Below, piece after piece: positions 25,650 through 33,303 of a stretch of 43,011 nucleotides of DNA. Position numbers and translations under genes: made by a program. Where the stretch lies: NCBI GenBank assembly GCA_019637335.1, contig JAHBVV010000041.1, positions 1 to 43,011 of the forward strand, read 5' to 3'. Each line of letters begins with the position of its first letter. Position 1 is the stretch's first letter. The stretch comes from Candidatus Hydrogenedentota bacterium (GTDB lineage: Bacteria > Hydrogenedentota > Hydrogenedentia > Hydrogenedentales > JAEUWI01). The notes beneath the pieces were generated by a model. It was not told the DNA's origin, ran no database searches, and saw nothing but the letters and a program-made list of their open reading frames with translations.

Positions 25650-28139
25650 ATGAACTTCTTGAACATCTTGCGCTCGCATTGCGCCCCAATCGGCCTGGCG
25701 CTTGTGCTGGCGGCGCTGCTTTCCGCTTGTGGCAACTCGGAGAACGCGGTTCCCGCGCGGATCAGTTGGGACAAGCATGCGTCGGGCAACCACCAGATGG
25801 CGATGTACGGGGAACCTTTTGCGAAGCCACTGCGGGCGGTGGTCGAGAGCGCCGTTCGGCCCGGGCTGTTGGGTGGCGAAGGCGGCCGGGACGTGGTTCC
25901 GGGGGTTGCGGTCCGATTCGTTGTGGAAAACCCGGATAAGGGGGTGGTGTTTGCGGAAAGTGGCACGGCAACGCTGGATGCGGTCACCGATGTGTCCGGC
26001 ACGGCGCGCGCGGACGTGATCGCGGGCACGGATCCGGGCGATGTCATAATCCACGCGTCACTTCCGGAATTTCCCGACGCGGGGTCGGTGGAGTACCGCC
26101 TGGTGGCGGGGGTGCAGCGAATCGGCGCGGCGCTCGAGGGGAGCACGGGCGACAGCGTCGGCCCCGTTGGCGTTCGGCTGTGGAATTCGGACGGGACGCC
26201 CGCGTCCGGCGTGGAGGTCAACTTTCGGGCGGTGGGCGAGACGGAGGGGGCGCGGATGCTGAACACGCGTGTGTACAGCGATGCGAGTGGCCGTGCGGAG
26301 ACGATATGGACGCTCGGGAGCAAGGTCCAGCGGTATTTTGCGGACGTTGAGATACACGATAATCGCGCCGGCGTGAGCGAGGAACAGCGCTTCGACGTGC
26401 GTACCGTTCATTTTGAGGCGATGGCGATCAACGCCACCCAGATGGCGGTCGTGTTGCTGGGCGGGCTGGCTGTGTTCGTGTTCGGGATGAAGATGATGTC
26501 CGAGGGGCTCCAACGGATGGCCGACCGGCGCCTGAAGAGTATCTTGCAGTTCATGACGCGCAACCGTTTCATGGCGGTGGTCGCGGGAACGCTGATGACG
26601 GCCATGGTCCAATCGTCGAGCGCGACGACGGTGATGACGGTGGGATTTGTGAATGCGGGGCTGATGACGCTGAAGCAGGCGATCGGCGTGGTGTTCGGGG
26701 CGAACATCGGCACGACGGTGACGGCGCAGATCATTGCGTTCAAGCTGGATGATCTGGCGTATCCCTCGATATTTCTGGGGCTGCTGCTGATGATGTTCAT
26801 GAAACGCCAGCAGCTTAAGTTTCTCGGGCAGGTGCTTCTGGGCTTTGGCTTGCTGTTTCTGGGTATGCAGACGATGGGGGGCATCCTGAAGCCTCTCCGG
26901 TATAGCCCGGAGTTTCAGGCGTGGTTTCAACTGGTGGACTGCACGCCGGTGGACGGCGGCATGATGCCGGCGGGCCGCGCGTTGCTGTGCATTCTGATTG
27001 GCACGGTCACCACGGTGGTGGTCCAGTCGAGTTCGGCGACGGTGGGGCTGGTTCTGGCGCTGGCGAGCCAGGGCCTGATCGGGTTCTACACGGCGGTTCC
27101 GCTGATTCTCGGGGACAATATTGGCACCACGATCACGGCCAATCTTGCGGCGATTGGGACGAGCCGAAACGCGCGGCGCGCGGCGTTGGCCCACACGCTG
27201 TTCAATGTTTTCGGCGCGACGTATATGTATGTGCTGTTTTTCATCCCGATCTGGTCGGGCCAGCCCTTGTTTCTGGGTTTTGTGAACTGGTTTACGCCGG
27301 GCGAGGTGTTGCACGGCGAAAACGAGAACCTGCTGCGCCATATTGCGAACATTCACACGACTTTCAACCTTTGCAATGTGGTGCTGTTTCTCGGGTTTAC
27401 GGGGGCGATGGCGCGGGCGTGCAATTTCCTGATACCGGTGTTGGATTCGGAACGGGACTCGGTCTTGCGCTATCTGGAACCGAAGTTGTTGAGCGCGCCC
27501 GCGATCGCGCTGGAGCAGGCGGTGAAGGAGGTGTTGTTCATGGTGCGGAAGGGGCAGAAGTCCATGAACGAGAGTTGCGACTTGTTGTGCGACGGGCGGA
27601 CGGAGTTTGTGGAGTCGATTCTGGCCCGCGAGGACGTGATAGACAAGTTGCAGCACGAGATTACGGGGTATCTCGTTGAGCTGTCTCGGACGAGCCTGGA
27701 TACGGATGAATCGTCGTTGATTCCCGCGCTTCTGCACGCGGTGAACGATGCGGAGCGGCTGGGCGACCATGCGGAGGCGCAGGTGGAGTTGCACCGCCTG
27801 CTCGGCCAGCAGCGCCTCGCGCTGACGGAGGCGGATCGCGCGGGTATCCGGGAATCTCAGAAGTACCTGAACGAGGAATTTGAAGCGATCTACCGGACGC
27901 TTGAGAAAGAGGATCCGAAGGCGGTTTCGGACGCGCACCGGCTGGATGAACGCTTGAACATGCTGATGAAGCGCCTTACGGACGAGCACATCAAGCGGCT
28001 CGACGCGGGCGAATGCGACGTGCAGGCGGGTGTGATTTACCTGGACGCGCTGGCGCACCTGGAGCGCGTGGGCGATCACCTGGTCAACATCGCGGAGCGC
28101 GCGGGCCGCATTCTGGAGGTCACGTCGTCGCCGTCCTGA
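25650..28139 (+). CDS. Na+/phosphate cotransporter with N-terminal lipobox and Ig-like region and C-terminal PhoU domain
   Basis: 829 residues. The N-terminus is a lipoprotein-type signal ending in LLSAC (Cys27). Residues about 45-250 form one or two Ig-like (Big_1/invasin-like) domains: GVAVRFVVENPDKGVVFAES, then GVEVNFRAVGETEGARML. The transporter core covers about 258-600 and shows the two inverted halves typical of the NptA/YjbB family: QSSSATT near 320 with GANIGTT near 350, and QSSSATVG near 458 with GDNIGTT near 488. Residues about 617-825 are a PhoU-like helical bundle in the cytoplasm (HAVNDAERLGDHAEAQVEL, LAHLERVGDHLVNIAERAG). It should move phosphate with sodium. Core plus PhoU is common; the acylated Ig-like front end is unusual. 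AGGGA precedes the ATG by six bases. Confidence 0.92.
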   Translation: MNFLNILRSHCAPIGLALVLAALLSACGNSENAVPARISWDKHASGNHQMAMYGEPFAKPLRAVVESAVRPGLLGGEGGRDVVPGVAVRFVVENPDKGVVFAESGTATLDAVTDVSGTARADVIAGTDPGDVIIHASLPEFPDAGSVEYRLVAGVQRIGAALEGSTGDSVGPVGVRLWNSDGTPASGVEVNFRAVGETEGARMLNTRVYSDASGRAETIWTLGSKVQRYFADVEIHDNRAGVSEEQRFDVRTVHFEAMAINATQMAVVLLGGLAVFVFGMKMMSEGLQRMADRRLKSILQFMTRNRFMAVVAGTLMTAMVQSSSATTVMTVGFVNAGLMTLKQAIGVVFGANIGTTVTAQIIAFKLDDLAYPSIFLGLLLMMFMKRQQLKFLGQVLLGFGLLFLGMQTMGGILKPLRYSPEFQAWFQLVDCTPVDGGMMPAGRALLCILIGTVTTVVVQSSSATVGLVLALASQGLIGFYTAVPLILGDNIGTTITANLAAIGTSRNARRAALAHTLFNVFGATYMYVLFFIPIWSGQPLFLGFVNWFTPGEVLHGENENLLRHIANIHTTFNLCNVVLFLGFTGAMARACNFLIPVLDSERDSVLRYLEPKLLSAPAIALEQAVKEVLFMVRKGQKSMNESCDLLCDGRTEFVESILAREDVIDKLQHEITGYLVELSRTSLDTDESSLIPALLHAVNDAERLGDHAEAQVELHRLLGQQRLALTEADRAGIRESQKYLNEEFEAIYRTLEKEDPKAVSDAHRLDERLNMLMKRLTDEHIKRLDAGECDVQAGVIYLDALAHLERVGDHLVNIAERAGRILEVTSSPS

Positions 28140-28218
28140 CTACGGCCGTGGCCGAGATCGGGGGCGCGAGTGCGCCAGGGGCGGATACGCGTGTTCTTCA
28201 TTACCGGAGAGGCCTGTT

Positions 28219-29625
28219 GTGACTCGGAAGAAGACGTTAATCGCGGGGTTTGTTGGCCTGCCGGCCGTGCTGGCCGCCGCTTTTCTTATCGTGATTGGCC
28301 CGTGGCCGGCGTACCAGGACTCGCGCTATCGGGAGAGCGATTACTACCGCGCGGCGCTGGACGCGATAGCCGCCAGCGCGTCGAAATCCGAAAAGACGGC
28401 CAGCCCGGGGCGGCTGCACGCCGGCTGGGCGAAGCGGGCCATTACGCCGGAGATCGGCGCGCCGCTGGGCGGCTACTCGGGGCGGAAGGGCGGTATGGAA
28501 TCAACGGGAGTTCGCGACGAGCTGTATGTTCGGGCGCTGGCGCTGCATGACGGTGTGGACACCGCCGTAATACTCGGATCGGACATGTTGATCATCCCGC
28601 CGAATCTCTCGTCCGCGGTCCTGGAGCAGGTGGGTGCGCGGACCGGGCTGACGCCGGACCAGATCCTGTTCAACGCAAGCCATACGCATTGCGGCCCCGG
28701 GGGCTTCATGCCCGGGCTGGTTTCGAAGTTTTCCGGAGGGGCGTATGACGAAGCGCGCATGGCCCGGATTATCGCGGCCTTTGCGGAGGCCGCAGTGGAG
28801 GCGCATGGCGCGCTGGAGCCGGCTTCCATTGCGGCGGGGAGCGCCGACGCGCCGGAGTACATCCGCAACCGCACGCGGGACGGTGCGCCTGTGGATTCGG
28901 AGCTCAGCTTCATGCTGGTCCGGCAGGACGATGGCGACGTGTGCTATGTGGCCAGTTACTCGGCGCATCCGACGGTATTCGGATCGCGCATGATGGCGTT
29001 CAGCGCGGAATACCCCGGCGAACTGATGCGCTTTATCGAGGAGGAGACGGGTCACGATGCCCTGTATCTAGGCGGGGCGGTGGGATCCATGGGCCCGCGG
29101 GCCCCGGAGGGCGAGGATGACGGGGCCCGGGTGACCGCGATGGGGCGCGCGCTGGGCAGCCTCATTTTGGCGAGCGACGATGCCCTGGCCTTCACGGATC
29201 ATGCGGATATCGCACCGGCGGGCGCGGCGGTGGGCATGCCGCCGTTCCAGTTGCGCCCGTTTGAGAACCGCCCGCACTTGCGCCTTTCGCCGGCGGCCGG
29301 ATATCTGCTTGGTCTGCGCCGGGAGGGCTGGATACACGGAGTCCGAATCGGCGACTTGTTCCTTGTGGGTACGCCGTTCGATTTCTGTGGCGAGACGAGC
29401 GTGGTGTGGAAGGAATGGGCCCGGGAGCACGGGCTGGACTTGTGGGCTTTGAGTTTCTGCTCAACCTATTGCGGCTACCTTTCGCCGGACAAGCACTACT
29501 GGGACGTTCCGTTGAATTACGAGACCGGCCCGATGGGATGGTTTGGCCCGAATACAGAGGCGTATTTCACCGACTTGTTCCAGGCGCTGGTCCAGGGGCT
29601 GGCGGTTACGGAAGGGCGCTCCTGA
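28219..29625 (+). CDS. Membrane-anchored neutral ceramidase-like hydrolase
   Basis: 468 residues from a GTG start with GAGAGG upstream. An N-terminal hydrophobic segment (LIAGFVGLPAVLAAAFLIVI) follows MTRKKT and acts as a signal anchor. The body is the neutral/alkaline ceramidase-like fold: WAKRAITPEIGAPLGGYSGR, FNASHTHCGPGG near 154 (zinc-binding) and YSAHPTVFG near 247 (second His kept). The position of the catalytic GDVSPN hexapeptide reads GGAVGSMGPRAPEG, so the serine nucleophile of known ceramidases is not conserved. The metal site is kept, so another hydrolysis is possible. The following gene starts one base after its stop. Confidence 0.85.
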   Translation: MTRKKTLIAGFVGLPAVLAAAFLIVIGPWPAYQDSRYRESDYYRAALDAIAASASKSEKTASPGRLHAGWAKRAITPEIGAPLGGYSGRKGGMESTGVRDELYVRALALHDGVDTAVILGSDMLIIPPNLSSAVLEQVGARTGLTPDQILFNASHTHCGPGGFMPGLVSKFSGGAYDEARMARIIAAFAEAAVEAHGALEPASIAAGSADAPEYIRNRTRDGAPVDSELSFMLVRQDDGDVCYVASYSAHPTVFGSRMMAFSAEYPGELMRFIEEETGHDALYLGGAVGSMGPRAPEGEDDGARVTAMGRALGSLILASDDALAFTDHADIAPAGAAVGMPPFQLRPFENRPHLRLSPAAGYLLGLRREGWIHGVRIGDLFLVGTPFDFCGETSVVWKEWAREHGLDLWALSFCSTYCGYLSPDKHYWDVPLNYETGPMGWFGPNTEAYFTDLFQALVQGLAVTEGRS

Positions 29626-29626
29626 C

Positions 29627-31144
29627 ATGGCGGATGGCCAGGTCACGGACGCGATGGCGTTGCCCGCACCTCGGGCCGGGCGGCCGGACGGACTGATCGC
29701 GGCGGGGCTTATCGCGTTTGCCGTGTCGCTCTTGTTTGTCCTCGCCATACTTGAGGGGAGCTGGCTGCGCGCCCAGCCGTGGAGTTCGGCCCTGCGGACC
29801 GAAGACCACGTGATTGATGACCCGAGCGCGATTGCGGCGTGGAGCCGCCGGCTTTCCCTGGACCAGAGCGTGGGCGAGAGTGAGAATGTGCGCGCGATTC
29901 TCCGGGATCTTCGGCGGCTGGAGCGCGAGCAGGCCGCGGGCAGAACGCGCTCGGTACTGGAGGATCCGCTGGGCACGGCGTCGCTGGCGAACCTCGATTA
30001 TTTTCCGCGCGCGTCTCTGGTTATGGTGGACTTGCCGGCGGAGGCGATGGCGCCGTTGCTTGAGTCCGGCCGCATTCCGGCTGCGGGCGCGCGCGAGGTG
30101 CTTGCGGGCTATCTGACCGGCGCGGGACCGCTCGAGATCGATGGCGAGACGTTTGCCGTTGTGGGGCGGCTTCGCCCGCAGATACCAGCCTTTGTGAAGT
30201 CGTATGTGCTGCCGTCACACGATGATTTTCGGGCGCTGTTTGGAGATTCGTCCGGCGGCGCCCCCGGCAGCATCGTTGTGGAGCCGGGCGGGCGGATACG
30301 GGAGCTTATTCCGGAACTGTTTGAATCCGGCGACGCGGATCCGCCGCGCGTGCACGCGGGTCCGGTTCCCACGCGGCCGTTGTTTGCCTGGGGCACGTGG
30401 GGGGCGCTGCTGATAGCGGCATTGGGAGCGACGCTGGGCTTTCTGGCGCTCTTTCGCCGCCTTGCGCAGACCCGCATTCCGCTAATCGGCGATGCGATGC
30501 GCGAAATCGTCCTGCGCGGACGGCTGATTCGCACGCTATACGGGCTCTATTTCGGCGGTTTTTTCGGGGCGATGGCGCTTGGGATGCAGGATCCGGAACT
30601 GAACCATTTGTTTACCGAATACGTCTCGCGCACCTTCACGGAGGGCAGCCTCCAGTATGTGGGCGAAGCGTATACCTCGGGTAACATTGCCGCCGCGGCC
30701 CACGCGACGTATTACAACAATTTTGTTGTTCAGACCGTGTTTCTGACGACGGGCCTGTCGTTGATGCCGCCGTTTTTTCTGGGAATGCTGAAAATCATGG
30801 CGAGCTTTCTGGTGGTGGGCTTTGCCATGGCCCCGCTGTGGTCGGCGACGGCGTCGGGCATGACGTATCACGTGATAACGCTGGCCCTGGAGCTTCCGCC
30901 CTATATTCTTGTGGCGTTCGGCGTCGCGGTATGGTCGCATGCGGCATGGGGGTTTCTCTGGTCTCCGGTGCGCCGGTGGTACCTTGGCGACCGCGCGCGG
31001 GACCAGGCTATCGTTATGGAGGCGGGTGCGCAGTTGCCGCGCGCGTTGCTTGTCCTCCTGGGCTGTACGCTGCTTAGCGCCGTCTTGTTGTATGTCGCGG
31101 CCTGGTACGAGGCGACCACCCTGATTCTCTTCCGCGGGGGATGA
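29627..31144 (+). CDS. Multi-pass membrane protein, SpoIIM-like, with an extracytoplasmic MacB-like segment
   Basis: 505 residues starting at the ATG one base after the previous stop, with GAAGGG upstream. One helix at about 25-45 is followed by about 210 residues outside the membrane. There, PLEIDGETFAVVGRLRPQIP recalls the periplasmic core of MacB/FtsX-type permeases. Six or so further helices follow from about 262. The region NIAAAAHATYYNNFVVQTVF through MTYHVITLALELPPYILVAF resembles the stage II sporulation protein M family (PF01944), whose members often sit with ABC transporters. The function is unknown. Coupling to the ceramidase-like gene suggests a shared surface role. Confidence 0.75.
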   Translation: MADGQVTDAMALPAPRAGRPDGLIAAGLIAFAVSLLFVLAILEGSWLRAQPWSSALRTEDHVIDDPSAIAAWSRRLSLDQSVGESENVRAILRDLRRLEREQAAGRTRSVLEDPLGTASLANLDYFPRASLVMVDLPAEAMAPLLESGRIPAAGAREVLAGYLTGAGPLEIDGETFAVVGRLRPQIPAFVKSYVLPSHDDFRALFGDSSGGAPGSIVVEPGGRIRELIPELFESGDADPPRVHAGPVPTRPLFAWGTWGALLIAALGATLGFLALFRRLAQTRIPLIGDAMREIVLRGRLIRTLYGLYFGGFFGAMALGMQDPELNHLFTEYVSRTFTEGSLQYVGEAYTSGNIAAAAHATYYNNFVVQTVFLTTGLSLMPPFFLGMLKIMASFLVVGFAMAPLWSATASGMTYHVITLALELPPYILVAFGVAVWSHAAWGFLWSPVRRWYLGDRARDQAIVMEAGAQLPRALLVLLGCTLLSAVLLYVAAWYEATTLILFRGG

Positions 31145-31388
31145 GTTGTATCGTTCCGGCCATACCTTGTAGAGTGTAGGTAAGCGGGCGGCTCCAATTG
31201 AGGCGGCGCCTTCAATACATTGCGGAACGGCATTGGCCTTTTCCGCGGGAGCGGGCGGTTGCGGGGCGATTGCCGCCACCCCGGGGGGGTGAACCGCCCT
31301 CGGGAACCCCAAGCGCAGCACGCACCGGGCGCGTCCGGCGAGAAAGGCGCGCCTGTGTTGAATCGTTCAAACCCAAAGGAGAAGAAGC

Positions 31389-31970
31389 ATGAAGTTTAGT
31401 GCACGTTACGCAGGCGCCGCGGCCGTCGCCGTTCTTGCCGCATTCGCGATGACGGCGAGCAGCCACGAAGGTCACGACCACGACCACGACCACGATCACG
31501 ACCACGGGCCGGCGATTTCCAGAGCGATCTGCGTGCTTTCGCCGACCGAGGGCAACTCGACGGCGGGCGTCATCACGTTTACGAAGACGGACAAGGGCGT
31601 GCTGATTGAGGGGACGATCAGCGGCTTGACGCCCAACGGCAAGCATGGCTTCCATATTCACCAGTATGGCGACCTCAGCAGCGCGGACGGGACGAAGGCG
31701 GGCGGCCACTTCAACCCGCACGGCGCGGATCATGCGGGGCCCGATGACGAGCACCGGCATGTGGGCGACCTCGGGAATGTTGAGGCGGACGCCCAGGGCA
31801 ACGCGACGTACAAGCGCGTTGATTCGCACATTACCTTTGAGGGCGCCACCAGCATCATCGGGCGCGGCATGATCCTGCACGCGGGCACGGACGACCTGAA
31901 GACGCAGCCCACGGGCGACGCGGGTGGACGTATCGCGCAGGGCGTTATCGGCATCGCGGCGGACGAATAA
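31389..31970 (+). CDS. sodC: Periplasmic Cu/Zn superoxide dismutase with His-rich N-terminus, lacking the family disulfide
   Basis: 193 residues with a signal peptide (about 1-24) and AAAGGAG eight bases before the ATG. It converts superoxide to hydrogen peroxide and oxygen outside the cytoplasm. Copper ligands are His89 and His91 (GFHIHQYGD), bridging His107 (GGHFNPHG) and His164 (MILHAGTDD). Zinc ligands include His124 and Asp127 (RHVGDLGN). Immediately after the signal peptide is a HEGHDHDHD run likely to bind metal. The two cysteines that form the conserved disulfide are absent: AGGHFNP has no preceding Cys, and ACGVIGIA reads AQGVIGIA (Gln184). Cys48 is the only cysteine. A terminator follows. 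Confidence 0.93.
   Translation: MKFSARYAGAAAVAVLAAFAMTASSHEGHDHDHDHDHDHGPAISRAICVLSPTEGNSTAGVITFTKTDKGVLIEGTISGLTPNGKHGFHIHQYGDLSSADGTKAGGHFNPHGADHAGPDDEHRHVGDLGNVEADAQGNATYKRVDSHITFEGATSIIGRGMILHAGTDDLKTQPTGDAGGRIAQGVIGIAADE
31473..31506 (+). repeat. CACGAC microsatellite coding the SodC His-Asp run
   Basis: Five to six units of CACGAC (one reads CACGAT) encode alternating His and Asp after the signal peptide. The array keeps frame because its unit is six bases, so unit number can change by slippage without disrupting the enzyme. Confidence 0.85.
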
Positions 31971-32000
31971 GCTCGGTTCGCCGGCGAATGGAATGAATCG

Positions 32001-32039
32001 GCGGGCCTGTCTCCATGGAGGCGGGCCCGCTGTTTATTT
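32001..32039 (+). terminator. Intrinsic terminator of sodC
   Basis: GCGGGCCTGTCTCC pairs with GGAGGCGGGCCCGC (a few G-T pairs), followed by TGTTTATTTG. It starts 30 bases after the sodC stop. Confidence 0.8.
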
Positions 32040-32061
32040 GCCAGGGCCGGGCGGTGTACCG

Positions 32062-32240
32062 AGCCGCTGGTGCGGGGTGGTTCTGGAGAGGTTGGGGTTG
32101 CGTTGCTCCAGGCACACGAAGGCGCTGGGACGCCATCGCGTGGCACGGGTGGCTTGGCTTGAGTTGAACGGGGGGACGGTGTTGTGGGGTCCTGGCCGGG
32201 TGGTATGACAAGCGGGGACGCTTATCCCACTTTGGCGTTC
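32062..32240. repeat. Long intergenic repeat, family 1, copy C (diverged)
   Basis: Shares GTGCGGGGTGGTT, GTTGCTCC, GGCACACGAA, ATCGCGTGGCACGG and GTTGAACGGGG in the same order as 135-330 and 931-1125, but with many substitutions and small indels. It fills the gap between the sodC terminator and the convergent larE. No gene is supported in it. Confidence 0.75.
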
Positions 32241-32297
32241 GCTGGTGGATCGGGGTGGATTGAGGAGGGTGGGGTGTTGTGGGCGTTGCTGCGCTCG

Positions 32298-33143
32298 TTA
32301 TGGGAGCTTTGGGTCCGGGGGGAGGTCCGCCGTGCTGCCGGTTCGGTAGCCGGCGAGGTCCACGGTGACGTGGCGGTAGCCCGCTTCGCGGATCCCGGCG
32401 AGGACGGCGTCGCGGGTGGTGGGGTCGAGCAGGCGTGGAAAATCGACGGGGTCGATTTCCACGCGGCAGAGGTCGCCGTGGTGCCGCGCGCGGTACTGGT
32501 GGAAGCCCAGACTCTTGAGGATCTCTTCGGCGGCTTCCACTTTCCGCATTTCCTCGGGGACGACGCGCGTACCGGTGGGGAAGCGTGAGGAGAGGCACGC
32601 GAAGGAGGCCTTGTTCCAGGTGGGGAGGCCGCGCGCGCGGCTGAGGCGGCGGATCTCTTCCTTGTGCAGGCCGGCCTGGGCGAGGGGGGCGACCACCTGA
32701 TGCTCCCGGGCCGCCTTGGCGCCGAGCCGCGTTGGGTCGAGCTGGTCCTCGGTGATTTCACCGTAGGCGAGGACCGTGATGCCGTGATCCCGTGCGAAGG
32801 CGTCCATCTGGGTGAAGAGTTCGGTTTTGCAGTAGTAACAGCGGGTTCCGTCGTTCTTGAGGAAATCCTCGTTCTCGAATTCCGAGGTCCGCACGACGGT
32901 CAGGTTCCAGCCGCGCGCCTCGGCGAGTTCTGTGGCGTCCCTGACTTCGGAGCGGGGGATACTGGGAGAATCGGCCAGGATCATGCGCGCGCGATCGCCG
33001 AGCACCTCGTGCGCGACGGCGGAGAGATAGGCGGAGTCCACGCCGCCGGAGTAGGCAATGGCGAGGGCGCCGTACCCTTCCAGCGCCGCCTTGAGGCGCG
33101 CTTCTTTTTCCTGTACCGCGTTGGGGATGGTCTGCGTTGCCAT
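32298..33143 (-). CDS. larE: LarE-type ATP-dependent sacrificial sulfur transferase
   Basis: 281 residues of the PP-loop ATP pyrophosphatase family. Ser32-GGVD-Ser37 is the PP-loop. Cys102 and Cys105 (GTRCYYCKTE) plus Cys183 (SFACLSSRFPTGT) match the three-cysteine arrangement of LarE proteins that carry a [4Fe-4S] cluster, rather than the single sacrificial cysteine of the Lactobacillus enzyme. LarE adds sulfur to the pyridinium dicarboxylate precursor of the nickel-pincer nucleotide cofactor in the cytoplasm. No larB or larC lies in the window. The start at 33143 has GAGG five bases upstream. Confidence 0.9.
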   Translation of the reverse strand: MATQTIPNAVQEKEARLKAALEGYGALAIAYSGGVDSAYLSAVAHEVLGDRARMILADSPSIPRSEVRDATELAEARGWNLTVVRTSEFENEDFLKNDGTRCYYCKTELFTQMDAFARDHGITVLAYGEITEDQLDPTRLGAKAAREHQVVAPLAQAGLHKEEIRRLSRARGLPTWNKASFACLSSRFPTGTRVVPEEMRKVEAAEEILKSLGFHQYRARHHGDLCRVEIDPVDFPRLLDPTTRDAVLAGIREAGYRHVTVDLAGYRTGSTADLPPDPKLP

Positions 33144-33244
33144 ATTGCCTCGGAATGTTGCTGCCAGCCTGCGATTCAGGCCTTCATTTTAACATGTATG
33201 GCCGGCCTTCCGCCTCCCGGCGGCAATGCGGAATTCGGCGTCCC

Positions 33245-33285
33245 AGAAAAAGAAAGGCGGCGCGGCCCATGGGGGCCGCGCCGCC
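33245..33285 (-). terminator. Intrinsic terminator after the coiled-coil membrane protein gene
   Basis: A 12-bp perfect stem (GGCGGCGCGGCC with its complement, 33256-33285, six-base loop). On the minus strand it is followed by TTTCTTTTTCTGG, 18 bases after the stop at 33304. It separates this gene from larE. Confidence 0.92.
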
Positions 33286-33303
33286 TGGCGTCTATTCTGG
33301 ATA

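Noticed and set aside
26058-28079. 673-codon minus-strand frame opposite the phosphate cotransporter
   Set aside because: Shadow of the transporter gene: rich in His, Arg and Gln, with no membrane segments or motifs.
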